DNA from: Chryseobacterium camelliae
GTDB lineage: Bacteria > Bacteroidota > Bacteroidia > Flavobacteriales > Weeksellaceae
Length of the DNA stretch: 64,000 bases
Assembly (NCBI RefSeq): GCF_030818575.1
Contig: NZ_JAUTAL010000001.1
Location: forward strand, 930,001 to 994,000
Reading direction: 5' to 3'
Shown here: in pieces, positions 8,154 through 17,630 of the stretch
How the letters are laid out: the number at the start of each line of letters is the position of its first letter
How positions within the stretch are numbered: the first letter of the stretch is position 1
Notes under the pieces: generated by a model
The model's input: only the letters and a program-made list of their open reading frames with translations
The model's database searches: none
Told to the model about the DNA's origin: nothing
Position numbers and translations under genes: made by a program

Positions 8154-9758
8154 TTATTCTTTAATGAATTTTTCATAATACACAGCATCCTTCGTCTGGA
8201 TTTTCAGGTAGTATATTCCTACTGCAAGATCTTCGACTGACAATGATTTCTGATGATCCGTTTTCGCGATCAGCCTACCCAAACGATCATATATTTCAAG
8301 ATGCATGATTTCGCTTTCTGATGCGATATGTAAAACATTCCGGACAGGATTCGGGAATATGGTAATGCTGTTCTCCTTTGTAAGCTCAGAGGTGTTTAGG
8401 GTCATATTATAAAACTGCCCGAAATTCAGGATTCCGTAACCCATCTGATCGGTATGCCCGGGGAAAAGAGAGGCTGTCTGCCTCAGCCGGTTGCGCATGA
8501 GATCCCTGTTCATGGTTGTAAAAGCCTGGATCAGGCAGGCAACGCCGCCCGCAGCAATAGGCGTGGCAATGGAGGTCCCGCTCACGGTGACCGTTGAATT
8601 ATTGTCCACTGTTGCAGATAAGGTTCCCCTCGCGCTGGCATCCGGTTTAATGACTCCGACGGAATTGGGCCCGTATGAAGAAAATCCTGAAGATGCACCG
8701 GCTGAATCAACAGAGCCTATCGTAAATACCTGCGCATTGTCTGCCGGTGTGGTAATGTAATGCCAGCTGGTCTGTCCGGAATTCCCCGCAGCAATGAGTA
8801 CAAAAATACCTTTACTAACAGCAATGCCGGCTGCCCTGGCAATGAAGGAAGTGGTTCCGTTCATATTGGCATACGTATAATTGTACCGGGAATCGTCAAA
8901 AGTAGAATAGCCTAAAGAAGTGGTGATCATATCAACCCCTTTCCGGTCGGCTTCTTCCGCTGCTTCAATCCAGTACAATTCTTCTTCCGGGATTTCTACT
9001 GTGGCGTTTTCGCTCCGGTACAGGTAAAAATCTGCATCAGGAGCAGAACCTACAAACGAATTGGTGATATAGCCTCCTATGGCACCTAAAACTACGGAAC
9101 CATGGTTATTCAGAGCTGTATTGTAAATGTCCGTGCCCTTCGTAACAAAATCATATCCGCCTTTGATGTGGTTATTGGTCCATAATCTTGAAAAAGCAGC
9201 TCCGGTATTTACATAGGGAAATCCTGTGTCGATTACAGCTATCGTAACTCCTATGCCGGTATATCCTGCGAGATGTAAAGGCTTCAGGTTGATCTGATCG
9301 ATCTGTTGGGTAGCGGAACCATAATCAAAGGTGGTCTGAAGGCTCTGGATGTCTGTCTGAGTCTGCCATTTATCAGTCTGCCATGTTTTAGTGGTGCCGG
9401 AGGTGTTTTTTGCAAAACTTTCCACTGACTGTACATATGTCTGGGATTGCAGCAGCTGGATCTGTGCCGGCGTAGCATTGACGGCAACACCGTTCAGCCA
9501 TTTGGAGTAATCGACTACGGTAAATCCCAGATTCTGGATATTCTGGATATAAGCAGGTTCAACAGGAGCGTCCTGGTCGTTCAGAGCAATTCCCAGCGCT
9601 GTACGCCGGTTGAGGGATTTCTGACTGAGTTCAGAAAGCGGGTTGGCATAAAAGGCAGCTTTATTAGGCTTCCCGGTAAAATACACAAACACCAGCTGGG
9701 TTTGTGCAAAAATTACCGAGTAGGCTACGAGAAGTCCCAGAAGTACAGCTTTTTTCAT
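8154..9758 (-). CDS. Subtilisin-like serine protease (S8) with T9SS sorting domain
   Basis: The protein has 534 residues: signal peptide (1-18), a propeptide-like region to about 155, and an S8 catalytic domain with Asp177 (AVIDTG), His219 (NNHGS), oxyanion Asn326 (AAGNSG) and Ser396 (SGTSIATP). The C-terminal domain from about residue 460 (IFPNPVRNVLHI, then a GIYYLKI strand) is a type A T9SS sorting signal. The protease should therefore be exported through Sec and then T9SS and be released or attached at the cell surface. A role in protein degradation is expected. The gene stands alone and is divergent from the aminotransferase gene. Confidence 0.93.
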   Translation of the reverse strand: MKKAVLLGLLVAYSVIFAQTQLVFVYFTGKPNKAAFYANPLSELSQKSLNRRTALGIALNDQDAPVEPAYIQNIQNLGFTVVDYSKWLNGVAVNATPAQIQLLQSQTYVQSVESFAKNTSGTTKTWQTDKWQTQTDIQSLQTTFDYGSATQQIDQINLKPLHLAGYTGIGVTIAVIDTGFPYVNTGAAFSRLWTNNHIKGGYDFVTKGTDIYNTALNNHGSVVLGAIGGYITNSFVGSAPDADFYLYRSENATVEIPEEELYWIEAAEEADRKGVDMITTSLGYSTFDDSRYNYTYANMNGTTSFIARAAGIAVSKGIFVLIAAGNSGQTSWHYITTPADNAQVFTIGSVDSAGASSGFSSYGPNSVGVIKPDASARGTLSATVDNNSTVTVSGTSIATPIAAGGVACLIQAFTTMNRDLMRNRLRQTASLFPGHTDQMGYGILNFGQFYNMTLNTSELTKENSITIFPNPVRNVLHIASESEIMHLEIYDRLGRLIAKTDHQKSLSVEDLAVGIYYLKIQTKDAVYYEKFIKE

Positions 9759-9800
9759 ACGGTTCTTTTGGATAAAGATAAAACAAAATCAATAAAATTT

Positions 9801-9829
9801 TTGACACGATTTTAATTTCCTTATTTTTA
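9801..9829 (+). promoter_or_regulatory. Probable promoter of the sugar aminotransferase operon
   Basis: TTG (9801-9803), an 18-nt spacer and TATTTTTA (9822-9829) fit the Bacteroidota promoter with one mismatch in the -7 box. The ATG follows 15 nt later. Confidence 0.5.
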
Positions 9830-9844
9830 CACAAATATTATTTT

Positions 9845-10969
9845 ATGAAAAAGATTCAGATGGTCGACTTACAGAGTCAGTATTACAAAATAAAAAATGA
9901 TGTAGATAATGCGGTTTTAAATGTAATGGATTCAGCGGCTTTCATCAATGGCCCTGAGGTAAAGTCTTTCCAGAATGAATTGGAATCTTATCTTGATGTA
10001 AAACACGTTATTCCCTGCGGTAATGGGACAGATGCCCTTCAGATTGCCCTTATGGCACTGGATCTGAAAGAAGGGGACGAGGTGATCACAGCCGATTTTA
10101 CGTTTGCCGCTACCGTTGAAGTTATTCACCTGCTAAAGCTTAAGTCGGTACTGGTAGATGTGGATTATGATACTTTTACCATTTCAACGGAACAGATCAG
10201 AAAAGCCATTACCCCAAAAACAAAAGCCATTATTCCTGTACACCTTTTCGGACAATGTGCCGATATGGAAGAAATAATGAAGATTGCCAAGGAACATAAC
10301 CTTTATGTTATTGAAGACAACGCACAGGCAATTGGTGCAGAATATACTTTAGCAGACGGCTCTGTGAAGAAATCCGGAACAATAGGTACCTTAGGTACGA
10401 CATCTTTCTTCCCGTCTAAAAACCTGGGCTGTTACGGGGACGGAGGAGCTATATTTACCAATGATGATGAATTGGCACACCGTTTACGCGGAATTGTAAA
10501 CCATGGGATGTATGAACGTTATTACCATGATGAAGTGGGGGTAAACTCACGTCTGGATAGTATTCAGGCAGCTATTCTGAGAAAAAAGCTTCCTCACCTG
10601 GATACTTATAATGAAGCCAGAAGAAAGGCCGCAGAATATTATGACGAAGCATTTGCAGGTCATGAACATATCCTCACTCCCAAAAGAGCGGAAAATTCCA
10701 GCCATGTTTTCCACCAGTATACCTTAAGGGTCCTTAACGGGCAGCGCAATGAACTGCAGAAATTCCTTGCTGAAAAAGATATCCCGGCCATGATCTACTA
10801 TCCGGTAGCTTTGAGAAAGCAGAAGGCTTACTTCCAGGATAGTAATGATGTTGATTTTAAGAATACAGACCAGCTCCTGGATCAGGTAATTTCCCTTCCG
10901 ATGCATACGGAACTGGACGACGAACAGCTGAAGTTTATTACAGATGCTGTGCTGGAATTCATGAAATAA
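9845..10969 (+). CDS. DegT/DnrJ/EryC1/StrS-family sugar aminotransferase
   Basis: The protein has 374 residues and is a PLP enzyme of fold type I. Motifs seen are GNGTDALQIAL (cofactor phosphate loop, about 59-69), VIEDNAQAIGAEY with Asp158, and TSFFPSKNLGCYGDGG with the PLP-binding Lys192. Members transaminate keto-sugar nucleotides for LPS, capsule or glycan building blocks, and the specific sugar cannot be read from the sequence. It is followed directly by a small membrane protein gene and then galE, which suggests a surface-polysaccharide context. Confidence 0.92.
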   Translation: MKKIQMVDLQSQYYKIKNDVDNAVLNVMDSAAFINGPEVKSFQNELESYLDVKHVIPCGNGTDALQIALMALDLKEGDEVITADFTFAATVEVIHLLKLKSVLVDVDYDTFTISTEQIRKAITPKTKAIIPVHLFGQCADMEEIMKIAKEHNLYVIEDNAQAIGAEYTLADGSVKKSGTIGTLGTTSFFPSKNLGCYGDGGAIFTNDDELAHRLRGIVNHGMYERYYHDEVGVNSRLDSIQAAILRKKLPHLDTYNEARRKAAEYYDEAFAGHEHILTPKRAENSSHVFHQYTLRVLNGQRNELQKFLAEKDIPAMIYYPVALRKQKAYFQDSNDVDFKNTDQLLDQVISLPMHTELDDEQLKFITDAVLEFMK

Positions 10970-11368
10970 ATGAGAAAGAAGCTTTTTTCTAATAAATGGG
11001 TGTATGTGGTCAGTTTAATGCTGACGACATTCACCTTTTTTATTTATCTGACAGTATTATTTGCAAGAATATTAAATACACCTAATGAGGGGATTGCTTG
11101 GCTGGCTTTTGCTTCAATGGCCGTGTTGAGCGGTTTACAAATTTACTTTCTGATTATGAAGGATCGGAAAGCCATTTTACTCACCAATATCCATCTTGGA
11201 GCTTTACTTTGCTTGTTCATTTACGAATCAGTTCATAATTTTATTGATTTAATGCGTATGAAAATATACAATAATGATACAAATGGCATACTTTTCGGAA
11301 TTGTTTTGCTGGTATTATCATTATATATTCTTAATAGATTCAAAGTGTCAGAGATAAGATATCAATGA
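10970..11368 (+). CDS. Hypothetical membrane protein
   Basis: The protein has 132 residues with four predicted transmembrane helices (about 10-32, 43-62, 70-88 and 106-124). Its ATG follows the aminotransferase stop codon with no gap (TAA then ATG), a sign of translational coupling. I do not recognise the family. It is more AT-rich than the flanking genes. A supporting role in glycan synthesis or transport is only a guess from position. Confidence 0.6.
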   Translation: MRKKLFSNKWVYVVSLMLTTFTFFIYLTVLFARILNTPNEGIAWLAFASMAVLSGLQIYFLIMKDRKAILLTNIHLGALLCLFIYESVHNFIDLMRMKIYNNDTNGILFGIVLLVLSLYILNRFKVSEIRYQ

Positions 11369-11408
11369 AATAGGAAAAAAACACGAATAGTAAAAATATA
11401 TTATACTA

Positions 11409-12428
11409 ATGGCAATACTTGTAACAGGAGGTTTGGGATACATCGGCTCCCACACGGTAGTGGAACTTCTACATAACGGTTTTGAAGTCGTTATAGTGGA
11501 CGATTTATCCAATTCTGAAAAATTTATATTACATAATATCGAGGAGATTACGGGAAAGAGGCCTGTATTTTATCCTTTTGACCTGAAAAGAAAGGAACTT
11601 CTTGCACAGGTTTTTGACGCACACAAGATAGATGGATGCATCAATTTTGCTGCATTTAAGGCTGTGGGTGAAAGCCAGGAAAAACCGGTAGACTATTATG
11701 AGAACAATTTATTTTCGCTCATCAATATTTTACAGGAATTTAAAAGCAGAAATATCTCCAACTTCATTTTCAGTTCATCATGTACGGTTTATGGTCAGGC
11801 AGATGTGATGCCGATAGATGAAAACACACCCCTGAAACTACCGGAAAGTGTTTACGGAAAAACAAAGCAGATGGGAGAGGAGATACTGGCGGATTTTGCT
11901 AAAGCTTACCGGAGAAAAATCTCTTTATTGCGATATTTTAACCCCATTGGCGCACACCCTTCAGCTTTATTAGGCGAACTTCCTGTAGGTATACCGAATA
12001 ATCTGGTTCCTTACGTGACTCAGACGGCTGCAGGAATCAGAGAGAAGCTGAGCATCTGGGGAAATGATTATGATACGCATGACGGTACGGCTGTTCGTGA
12101 TTATATTTATGTTGTAGATCTTGCCAAAGCCCATGTGGCTGCCCTTAAAAAATTAATGGGACATCCTGAAGGGGAAACTATCATTGATATCTACAATCTT
12201 GGAACGGGTAAAGGATCATCTGTACTGGAAGTTGTAGAAGCTTTTGAAGCGGCCAATAATGTTAAAGTGCCTTATCAGATCTGTAACAGGAGAGAGGGAG
12301 ACATTGTGGTAGCCTATGCCAATGCAGATAAAGCGGCACAGGAATTGGGATGGAAGTCGGAAACTACCCTTGAGGAAGCTCTGAGGACAGTATGGGAATG
12401 GCAGAAGTACCTGGCTTCAAGAAACTAA
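11409..12428 (+). CDS. galE: UDP-glucose 4-epimerase
   Basis: The protein has 339 residues and is a short-chain dehydrogenase of the extended family. It has the NAD-binding TGGLGYIGSHT at the N-terminus, Ser at about 124 (FSSSCTVYG), and the catalytic Tyr149-x3-Lys153 pair in SVYGKTK. The NFAAFKAVGES and LRYFNPIGAHPS motifs are diagnostic for GalE rather than other epimerases. It interconverts UDP-glucose and UDP-galactose (and possibly the GlcNAc forms) for surface sugars and galactose metabolism. It probably belongs to the cluster starting at 9845. Confidence 0.94.
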   Translation: MAILVTGGLGYIGSHTVVELLHNGFEVVIVDDLSNSEKFILHNIEEITGKRPVFYPFDLKRKELLAQVFDAHKIDGCINFAAFKAVGESQEKPVDYYENNLFSLINILQEFKSRNISNFIFSSSCTVYGQADVMPIDENTPLKLPESVYGKTKQMGEEILADFAKAYRRKISLLRYFNPIGAHPSALLGELPVGIPNNLVPYVTQTAAGIREKLSIWGNDYDTHDGTAVRDYIYVVDLAKAHVAALKKLMGHPEGETIIDIYNLGTGKGSSVLEVVEAFEAANNVKVPYQICNRREGDIVVAYANADKAAQELGWKSETTLEEALRTVWEWQKYLASRN

Positions 12429-12531
12429 CGGAAGAAAACACAGATGAATAAAAATAGATTACACACTACACTAATATTTTAACCGCCGGAGTTCAGTGAT
12501 CAGCAGCTAACCGGCACAAATTAACAAAATT

Positions 12532-12993
12532 ATGAAAACACATAAAATAGGTATTACGTTCTCCTCATTTGATTTGCTGCATGCAGGGCACATTAAAATG
12601 CTTGAAGAAGCCAAAACCGTTTGTGATTACCTTATTGTAGGTTTACAGATCGATCCTTCCCACGACCGTCCCAACAAAAATAAGCCTACGCAGACCATTG
12701 TAGAAAGATACATTCAGCTGAAAGCTGTCAACGCTGTGGACGAAATCATCCCTTATTATACTGAAGAAGATCTTCTGGATATCCTGAAATCGTTTGTGAT
12801 TGATGTAAGGATTATTGGGGACGATTATATGGACAGGGATTTTACAGGTAAGAAATACTGCGAAGAAAAAGGAATCGAGATCTATTACAATAAAAGAGAC
12901 CACCGGTTTTCATCCAGCGACCTGAGAAGAAGAATCTTTGAAGCTGAAAAGAATAAAGTCAGCGAGAAAGAAGTAGCAGAAACTGCTAAATAA
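12532..12993 (+). CDS. Adenylyl/cytidylyltransferase-family protein (TagD-like)
   Basis: The protein has 153 residues with the nucleotidyltransferase HxGH motif (LLHAGHIK, about 17-24). A conserved RYIQLKAV and a C-terminal SSSDLRRRI follow, the latter equivalent to the ISTS/(S/T)SS loop that binds the triphosphate. The best-known relative is glycerol-3-phosphate cytidylyltransferase, but the substrate (glycerol phosphate, a sugar phosphate or another) is not certain. It sits downstream of galE with a 100-nt gap and ends at a shared terminator. Confidence 0.85.
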   Translation: MKTHKIGITFSSFDLLHAGHIKMLEEAKTVCDYLIVGLQIDPSHDRPNKNKPTQTIVERYIQLKAVNAVDEIIPYYTEEDLLDILKSFVIDVRIIGDDYMDRDFTGKKYCEEKGIEIYYNKRDHRFSSSDLRRRIFEAEKNKVSEKEVAETAK

Positions 12994-13029
12994 AAAAATA
13001 TCCCGAAGTAAGTTTCGGGATATTTTTTT
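12993..13029. terminator. Bidirectional terminator
   Basis: The hairpin TATCCCGAA...TTCGGGATA has an A run on the left and a T run on the right, between convergent genes. Confidence 0.9.
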
Positions 13030-13038
13030 GAGTTTTTA

Positions 13039-15552
13039 TTACATTGGTGCCTGTTGGTCGTCACCCGCTGCATTGGAGTTGATATCTTTTTTCCGTTTTG
13101 GCTGGTCAATTTTTTCACCCTGCTTAAACCTGTAGGTAAAAGAGAGGGCAAATTGTCTTGGCTGCCATTGCATATAAGAATCTCTGGTAAAATCTGCAGA
13201 GTAGGTGGTAGATCTCATCGCCCGGGTATTGAAAATATCCTGGATGTTAAAGCTGATCGTTCCGTTACCGTCAAGTACTGTTTTTGAGGCTCCGAAATTG
13301 ATGGCATACATATCTTTTCTGTCCTGGCTTTGCGTCTTCTGTCCTCCTCTGTAGAAGCCCTGAAGCTGGAAGTTGAAAGTTTTGTCTATTTTAAATGTTG
13401 ATGTAAGCCTTGCTCTGGTAGAGAACCCGCTACCTTCAAAAGACATTGGTTTATCCATTACTGTTGCATCATAATAGGAGCCTGTCGTTTTATACCCGAA
13501 TAAATCCAGGTTACCCATTAGCCTGAGCCATTTGGTGGCATCCCAGTTGAAATTGAAATCGAGGCCATAACGGTCATCAGTTCCAAGGTTGACAGGTTTG
13601 GTATGGAAAACAGGCAGATCGTTTTCATTCGTTCTGTATACCAGCATTTTCACATCATCAGTAGAATGTCTGTAATATAGGGTAGGATTAATGGTGAAAC
13701 TTTTCTTTGAAATGCTGTATCCGAACTCATAAGAATCCACATAAGAAGGGTTCAGATCAATATTTCCGTCAAAGATATTTTGGTTATCGCTATAGCTCGG
13801 ATTAGGAATCAGGAAGAATGAGCGCGGACGGTCAATTCTCCTTGAATAATTAACCAGGAACTGATTGTCCTTTGCAATGTCATAGCTTAAGAAAACACTT
13901 GGGAACAGGTTGTTGTAATTTTTTGTCTGCGTCTTCCCTAGGCCGTTTAGGTTAAGGTAATCAATATCAATCTTGGAAATTTCGTCTCTTAAACCTAACT
14001 GATAGCCCAGCTTGCCTATCTTGCTCTTAAACTGCAGGTAAAAAGCATTAAACATTTCCTTATATATAGCATTATATGAGTAATTGCCTAAATACGTCTG
14101 GATGGGATTGGTCGCTGTACTTTCCAGTACCATATTGTTGTAGTCATTATTATTGACATCCAGTCTGTACCCTGCTTCAAGTTTGGATGCTTCCCCAATA
14201 GGTAATTCATAGTCAGCTTTTCCTACGATACTTTTGTTAACGGTTTTCTGGCTGATGTCATCCTGTAAGAGGAAAATGTTGTTGGATTGGTCATTGACAT
14301 CCGTATCGTTATAAGACCTGTTTCTCTGAATGCTTAAGGATAAGGATATATTTTGTCCTTTATCATCAAATTTATGGTCCAGCCCAAAATCTCCCTGAAA
14401 TGCAAGGTTATTGTTGCTTCCCGTATTCAGTCGCTGCCTGAAGGCATCCGGAGTGTTAAGGTATTGGTAAAGATAATTGATTCTGCCATCATTTTCGCTG
14501 TCAAAAGTTCTCACCGTTCCTGATGCGTTAACAGACGTACGGTCTGTAATATCAAATGTCAAACCCCCTGAAGCATTATAGTTGTTGCTTTTGCTCTTCG
14601 TTATAGACTCCTGATCTGTGTAGGTTTCGTCTGTAGCTGCTACGGCATTGTTGAACCAGTTGGTATTGCGGTTGGTATTTTTGGATTCTCTGTATCCGCC
14701 ACCGCCATTCAGGAACCAGGTAAATTTACCTTTTCTCCAGCTGAGATTGGTGTTCATATTAGTTTGCGGAAGATAGCCCAGTGTTCCCGTAACGCTTCCG
14801 TTGAAGCCCATTTTCTTGTTTTTCTTCAGGATAATGTTCAGGATACCGGCAGTTCCGCTGGCTTCAAATTTAGAGGAAGGATTGGTAATGACTTCGATCC
14901 TTTCAATCTGGTCTGCCGGGATACTTTGCAGCGCATTGGCTCCGTCATCGATACCAAGCAGGGCAGAAGGCTTACCATTAATCAGGAATTTCACATTGGA
15001 GCTTCCTCTCATGGATACCGTACCATCTGTATCTACAGAAACTGAAGGTACATTGGAAAGTACATCCTGAAGGTTTCCTCCTCTGCTTACAATATCCTGC
15101 GACGGATCATATGTCCTTTTATCAAGCTCAACTTTATAAGGCTTTGTGGAAGGTGCGGTAATAACCACAGCCTGAATATCCTGTGTCTTAAGATTAGTGG
15201 CACTGGCTTCAGGTTCAATAGAAAAAGCTCCGATATTTCCTGCGGCAGCAATCTGTTTGTTGACCACAGCTTTTTTATAATCAATAGCTTCTATGCTGAT
15301 ATCATAATTTCCAGGTGTAAGCTCCAGCGTATATTGCCCCTTCTCATCAGTGAGCGTAGCATCGCTTAATAATTTATTGGCCTTGTTACTGAAGGTAACA
15401 GAAGCGTAAGGTACAGGCTGGTTATTTTTATTGACCACCGTCCCGGAAATACCTACTTTCTCCTGTGCAAAGGCCAGCGCTGCTGCCGAAAGTACAAAAG
15501 TTAGCCCTAAGGTTTTCTTTGTAAAAATGTTAATGATTTCCGTCTGATTCAT
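13039..15552 (-). CDS. Outer-membrane beta-barrel protein, TonB-dependent receptor-like
   Basis: The protein has 837 residues: signal peptide (to about residue 30, AFAQ), a carboxypeptidase-regulatory-like Ig domain (about 33-110, VSGTVVN-type motif here GISGTVVNKN), a plug domain (about 150-250, with LQDVLSNVPSVSVD and ILNIILKKNK), then a long barrel. It ends in a strand (FALSFTYRFKQ) followed by a polar tail. This is the Bacteroidota outer-membrane beta-barrel family that resembles TonB receptors but has no SusD partner here. The cargo is unknown. It is not obviously in an operon. Confidence 0.88.
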   Translation of the reverse strand: MNQTEIINIFTKKTLGLTFVLSAAALAFAQEKVGISGTVVNKNNQPVPYASVTFSNKANKLLSDATLTDEKGQYTLELTPGNYDISIEAIDYKKAVVNKQIAAAGNIGAFSIEPEASATNLKTQDIQAVVITAPSTKPYKVELDKRTYDPSQDIVSRGGNLQDVLSNVPSVSVDTDGTVSMRGSSNVKFLINGKPSALLGIDDGANALQSIPADQIERIEVITNPSSKFEASGTAGILNIILKKNKKMGFNGSVTGTLGYLPQTNMNTNLSWRKGKFTWFLNGGGGYRESKNTNRNTNWFNNAVAATDETYTDQESITKSKSNNYNASGGLTFDITDRTSVNASGTVRTFDSENDGRINYLYQYLNTPDAFRQRLNTGSNNNLAFQGDFGLDHKFDDKGQNISLSLSIQRNRSYNDTDVNDQSNNIFLLQDDISQKTVNKSIVGKADYELPIGEASKLEAGYRLDVNNNDYNNMVLESTATNPIQTYLGNYSYNAIYKEMFNAFYLQFKSKIGKLGYQLGLRDEISKIDIDYLNLNGLGKTQTKNYNNLFPSVFLSYDIAKDNQFLVNYSRRIDRPRSFFLIPNPSYSDNQNIFDGNIDLNPSYVDSYEFGYSISKKSFTINPTLYYRHSTDDVKMLVYRTNENDLPVFHTKPVNLGTDDRYGLDFNFNWDATKWLRLMGNLDLFGYKTTGSYYDATVMDKPMSFEGSGFSTRARLTSTFKIDKTFNFQLQGFYRGGQKTQSQDRKDMYAINFGASKTVLDGNGTISFNIQDIFNTRAMRSTTYSADFTRDSYMQWQPRQFALSFTYRFKQGEKIDQPKRKKDINSNAAGDDQQAPM

Positions 15553-15720
15553 AAGGTATTGTTTGTGTAAAATCGTGAAAGGTTCCCTCTTAATCCTGTG
15601 AAATTAATAATATGCTATTTTTCAAAAGATTAAGATGATTTTATTATTCTAAAGAAATATGTCGCTTTAAAACTTCAAATGTTAATTGCTGAATTGTTAA
15701 AATAAAGTTAAATTAAATTC

Positions 15721-16746
15721 TTATTTGATATTTTTAGAATTCAGCCAGTCCTGATATGCTTTGGCATTGATGGCATGCTCTTCAGCGTTGTCTGTGAATT
15801 TATGGTATCCCAGCCTCGCAGGATCGGCACACATGAATATATAGTTATTGTTTTCAGCATTTAAAATAGCATCTACAGAATTTTTATCCACGATGCAGAT
15901 GGGCCCCGGAGGAATACCTTTATTTGCATAGGTATTATATGGCGACGGGGTAGAAAGATATTTAAAAAATACCCTTTTAATAGGTTGCTTAAAATTCGTC
16001 TCCTTATTAACAGCATAGATGACAGTAGGATCTGACTGAAGTTTCATCCCTTTCCTGTACCGGTTGAGGTACAAGCCTGCAATTCTTTTCATTTCATCAG
16101 GTTTCCCCCCGGATTCTTTATAGACGATGGAGGCCAGAGCGTAAATCTGATCCCTGTTAAGGCCGGATTGTTTTTCTTTAGCTTTTCTTTCACTGTTCCA
16201 GAATTCATCATACTGGTTTTCGAATTTCTTGAAGAATTCTTCAGGAGTAACGGTCCAGAAGAAATTATAGGTATCTATAAAAAAATATTTTTTAAGGTCC
16301 TCAGCATTGTTATATCCTTTCTTTATGGCAATTCCGTTCAGGCCATTCACAAACTGCAGAGAATCCTGTTCGGTTTTTTTGGTTACTTTCCCCAGCATCT
16401 GGTACACATCGCCGAAATCCCCGATCCTGAAGCTGTTCTCAGACTGGTTACCGGCCTTGATCATATTGACCAGCGCCGAGTTTCCCATACCTTTCTGAAA
16501 ATGGTAACGTCCCGGCTTGAAATACTTTTCAAGATCTTTTTCGCGCGCCACCGCTTCAAAAGATGCTCTGTTATCTACATATCGTGCTGCAGAATCCAGG
16601 ATTTTGCTAAAATCTGCTTTATGCGAAATCAGTACATATCCGTCTTTAGCAATATTGTTCCTGTAGTATTTCGAATAAAATCTGAATCCGAAAAACCCAC
16701 CTGCAACAAAGATAATCAGGATGATAACGAGAAGAGCTTTTTTCAT
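15721..16746 (-). CDS. mltG: Endolytic murein transglycosylase MltG
   Basis: The protein has 341 residues from MKKALLVIIL. Earlier in-frame ATGs run into dapF and add a non-conserved stretch. One N-terminal transmembrane helix (about 4-23) is followed by a LysM-like part and the YceG domain. The catalytic Glu211 lies in YKESGGKPDEM, followed by the conserved GLYLNRYRKGMKLQSDP and SPYNTY...GIPPGPI signatures. It cleaves nascent glycan strands and sets their length. Its 25-nt spacing behind dapF suggests a cell-wall operon. Confidence 0.94.
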   Translation of the reverse strand: MKKALLVIILIIFVAGGFFGFRFYSKYYRNNIAKDGYVLISHKADFSKILDSAARYVDNRASFEAVAREKDLEKYFKPGRYHFQKGMGNSALVNMIKAGNQSENSFRIGDFGDVYQMLGKVTKKTEQDSLQFVNGLNGIAIKKGYNNAEDLKKYFFIDTYNFFWTVTPEEFFKKFENQYDEFWNSERKAKEKQSGLNRDQIYALASIVYKESGGKPDEMKRIAGLYLNRYRKGMKLQSDPTVIYAVNKETNFKQPIKRVFFKYLSTPSPYNTYANKGIPPGPICIVDKNSVDAILNAENNNYIFMCADPARLGYHKFTDNAEEHAINAKAYQDWLNSKNIK

Positions 16747-16771
16747 AAACGATGAGTAAACGTATCTATAA

Positions 16772-17539
16772 TTAAATAAGATTGATTTTTCCTTTAAAAA
16801 CCTGTTTTGCAGGACCTTCAAGCCATATATTCCGGAAAGAGTTCCCATCTTTTTCGGCATGTACGGCAAGGTTACCTCCCAGAGTTTTTACTTTTACAGA
16901 GATTAGATTGTTTTTTTGCATAAAAGTTAAAGCAGCAGCCGTAACTCCGGTTCCGCAACTGTAAGTTTCATCTTCAACGCCACGTTCATAGGTCCTTACA
17001 AAAATTTCATCCTGTTCTGTTTTTTCCACAAAATTGACGTTGATGCCTTTTTCTCTGTAATTGTCAGAATTCCTGATGCCTTTTCCTTCTGCAAAGACGT
17101 TATAGTTGATGAGGTCTTCCACATACTTCACATAATGTGGTGAACCGGTATCCATTACCATATCTCCTCCGTCTGCGGAAATTACTTCCACGTCGCTCAT
17201 TTTCAGTTTTACAATACCGTTATGGATTTCCGCTTCATGGGGTCCGTCTATGGCGACAAATTTACAATTGCCTTCAAACATATCCAGGAAGAATGCAAAA
17301 GCTACAGAACAGCGGGCACCGTTTCCACAAAAGCTTTTAGACCCGTCTGAATTATAATAATCCACTTCAAAATCATATCCTTCCGCAGTATTGATTTTGA
17401 TGAGCCCGTCTGCACCAATGCCGAATCGACGGTCACAAAGTTTACGGATGTCCGAAATCTCAAGGCCATCCCATTCACCGGAACGGTTGTCTATCATAAC
17501 GAAATCATTTCCTGTACCCTGGTATTTATAAAATTCCAT
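16772..17539 (-). CDS. dapF: Diaminopimelate epimerase
   Basis: The protein has 255 residues, the usual length. It converts LL- to meso-diaminopimelate for lysine and peptidoglycan. The two catalytic cysteines are present: Cys71 in FCGNGARC and Cys195 in YSCGTGVTAAAL. The N-terminal GTGNDFVMID motif is intact. It is the first gene of a likely dapF-mltG operon. Confidence 0.96.
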   Translation of the reverse strand: MEFYKYQGTGNDFVMIDNRSGEWDGLEISDIRKLCDRRFGIGADGLIKINTAEGYDFEVDYYNSDGSKSFCGNGARCSVAFAFFLDMFEGNCKFVAIDGPHEAEIHNGIVKLKMSDVEVISADGGDMVMDTGSPHYVKYVEDLINYNVFAEGKGIRNSDNYREKGINVNFVEKTEQDEIFVRTYERGVEDETYSCGTGVTAAALTFMQKNNLISVKVKTLGGNLAVHAEKDGNSFRNIWLEGPAKQVFKGKINLI

Positions 17540-17564
17540 AACTATTAATATAACAATGAAGCTG

Positions 17565-17572
17565 CAAAATTA
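17565..17572 (-). promoter_or_regulatory. -7 element of dapF
   Basis: TAATTTTG on the minus strand matches TAnnTTTG, 25 nt before the ATG. The -33 box is not clear. Confidence 0.4.
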
Positions 17573-17585
17573 CTGCATTTAAAAC

Positions 17586-17615
17586 AAAAACGAACAGGCT
17601 GAGCTGTCCGTTTTT
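17586..17615 (-). terminator. Terminator of the pnuC operon
   Basis: AAAAACGGACAG...CTGTTCGTTTTT on the minus strand forms a 12-bp stem with one G-U pair, followed by T residues. The wobble pair is only tolerated in the minus-strand RNA, which supports this direction. Confidence 0.8.
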
Positions 17616-17630
17616 GCTTATTTAGAATGA

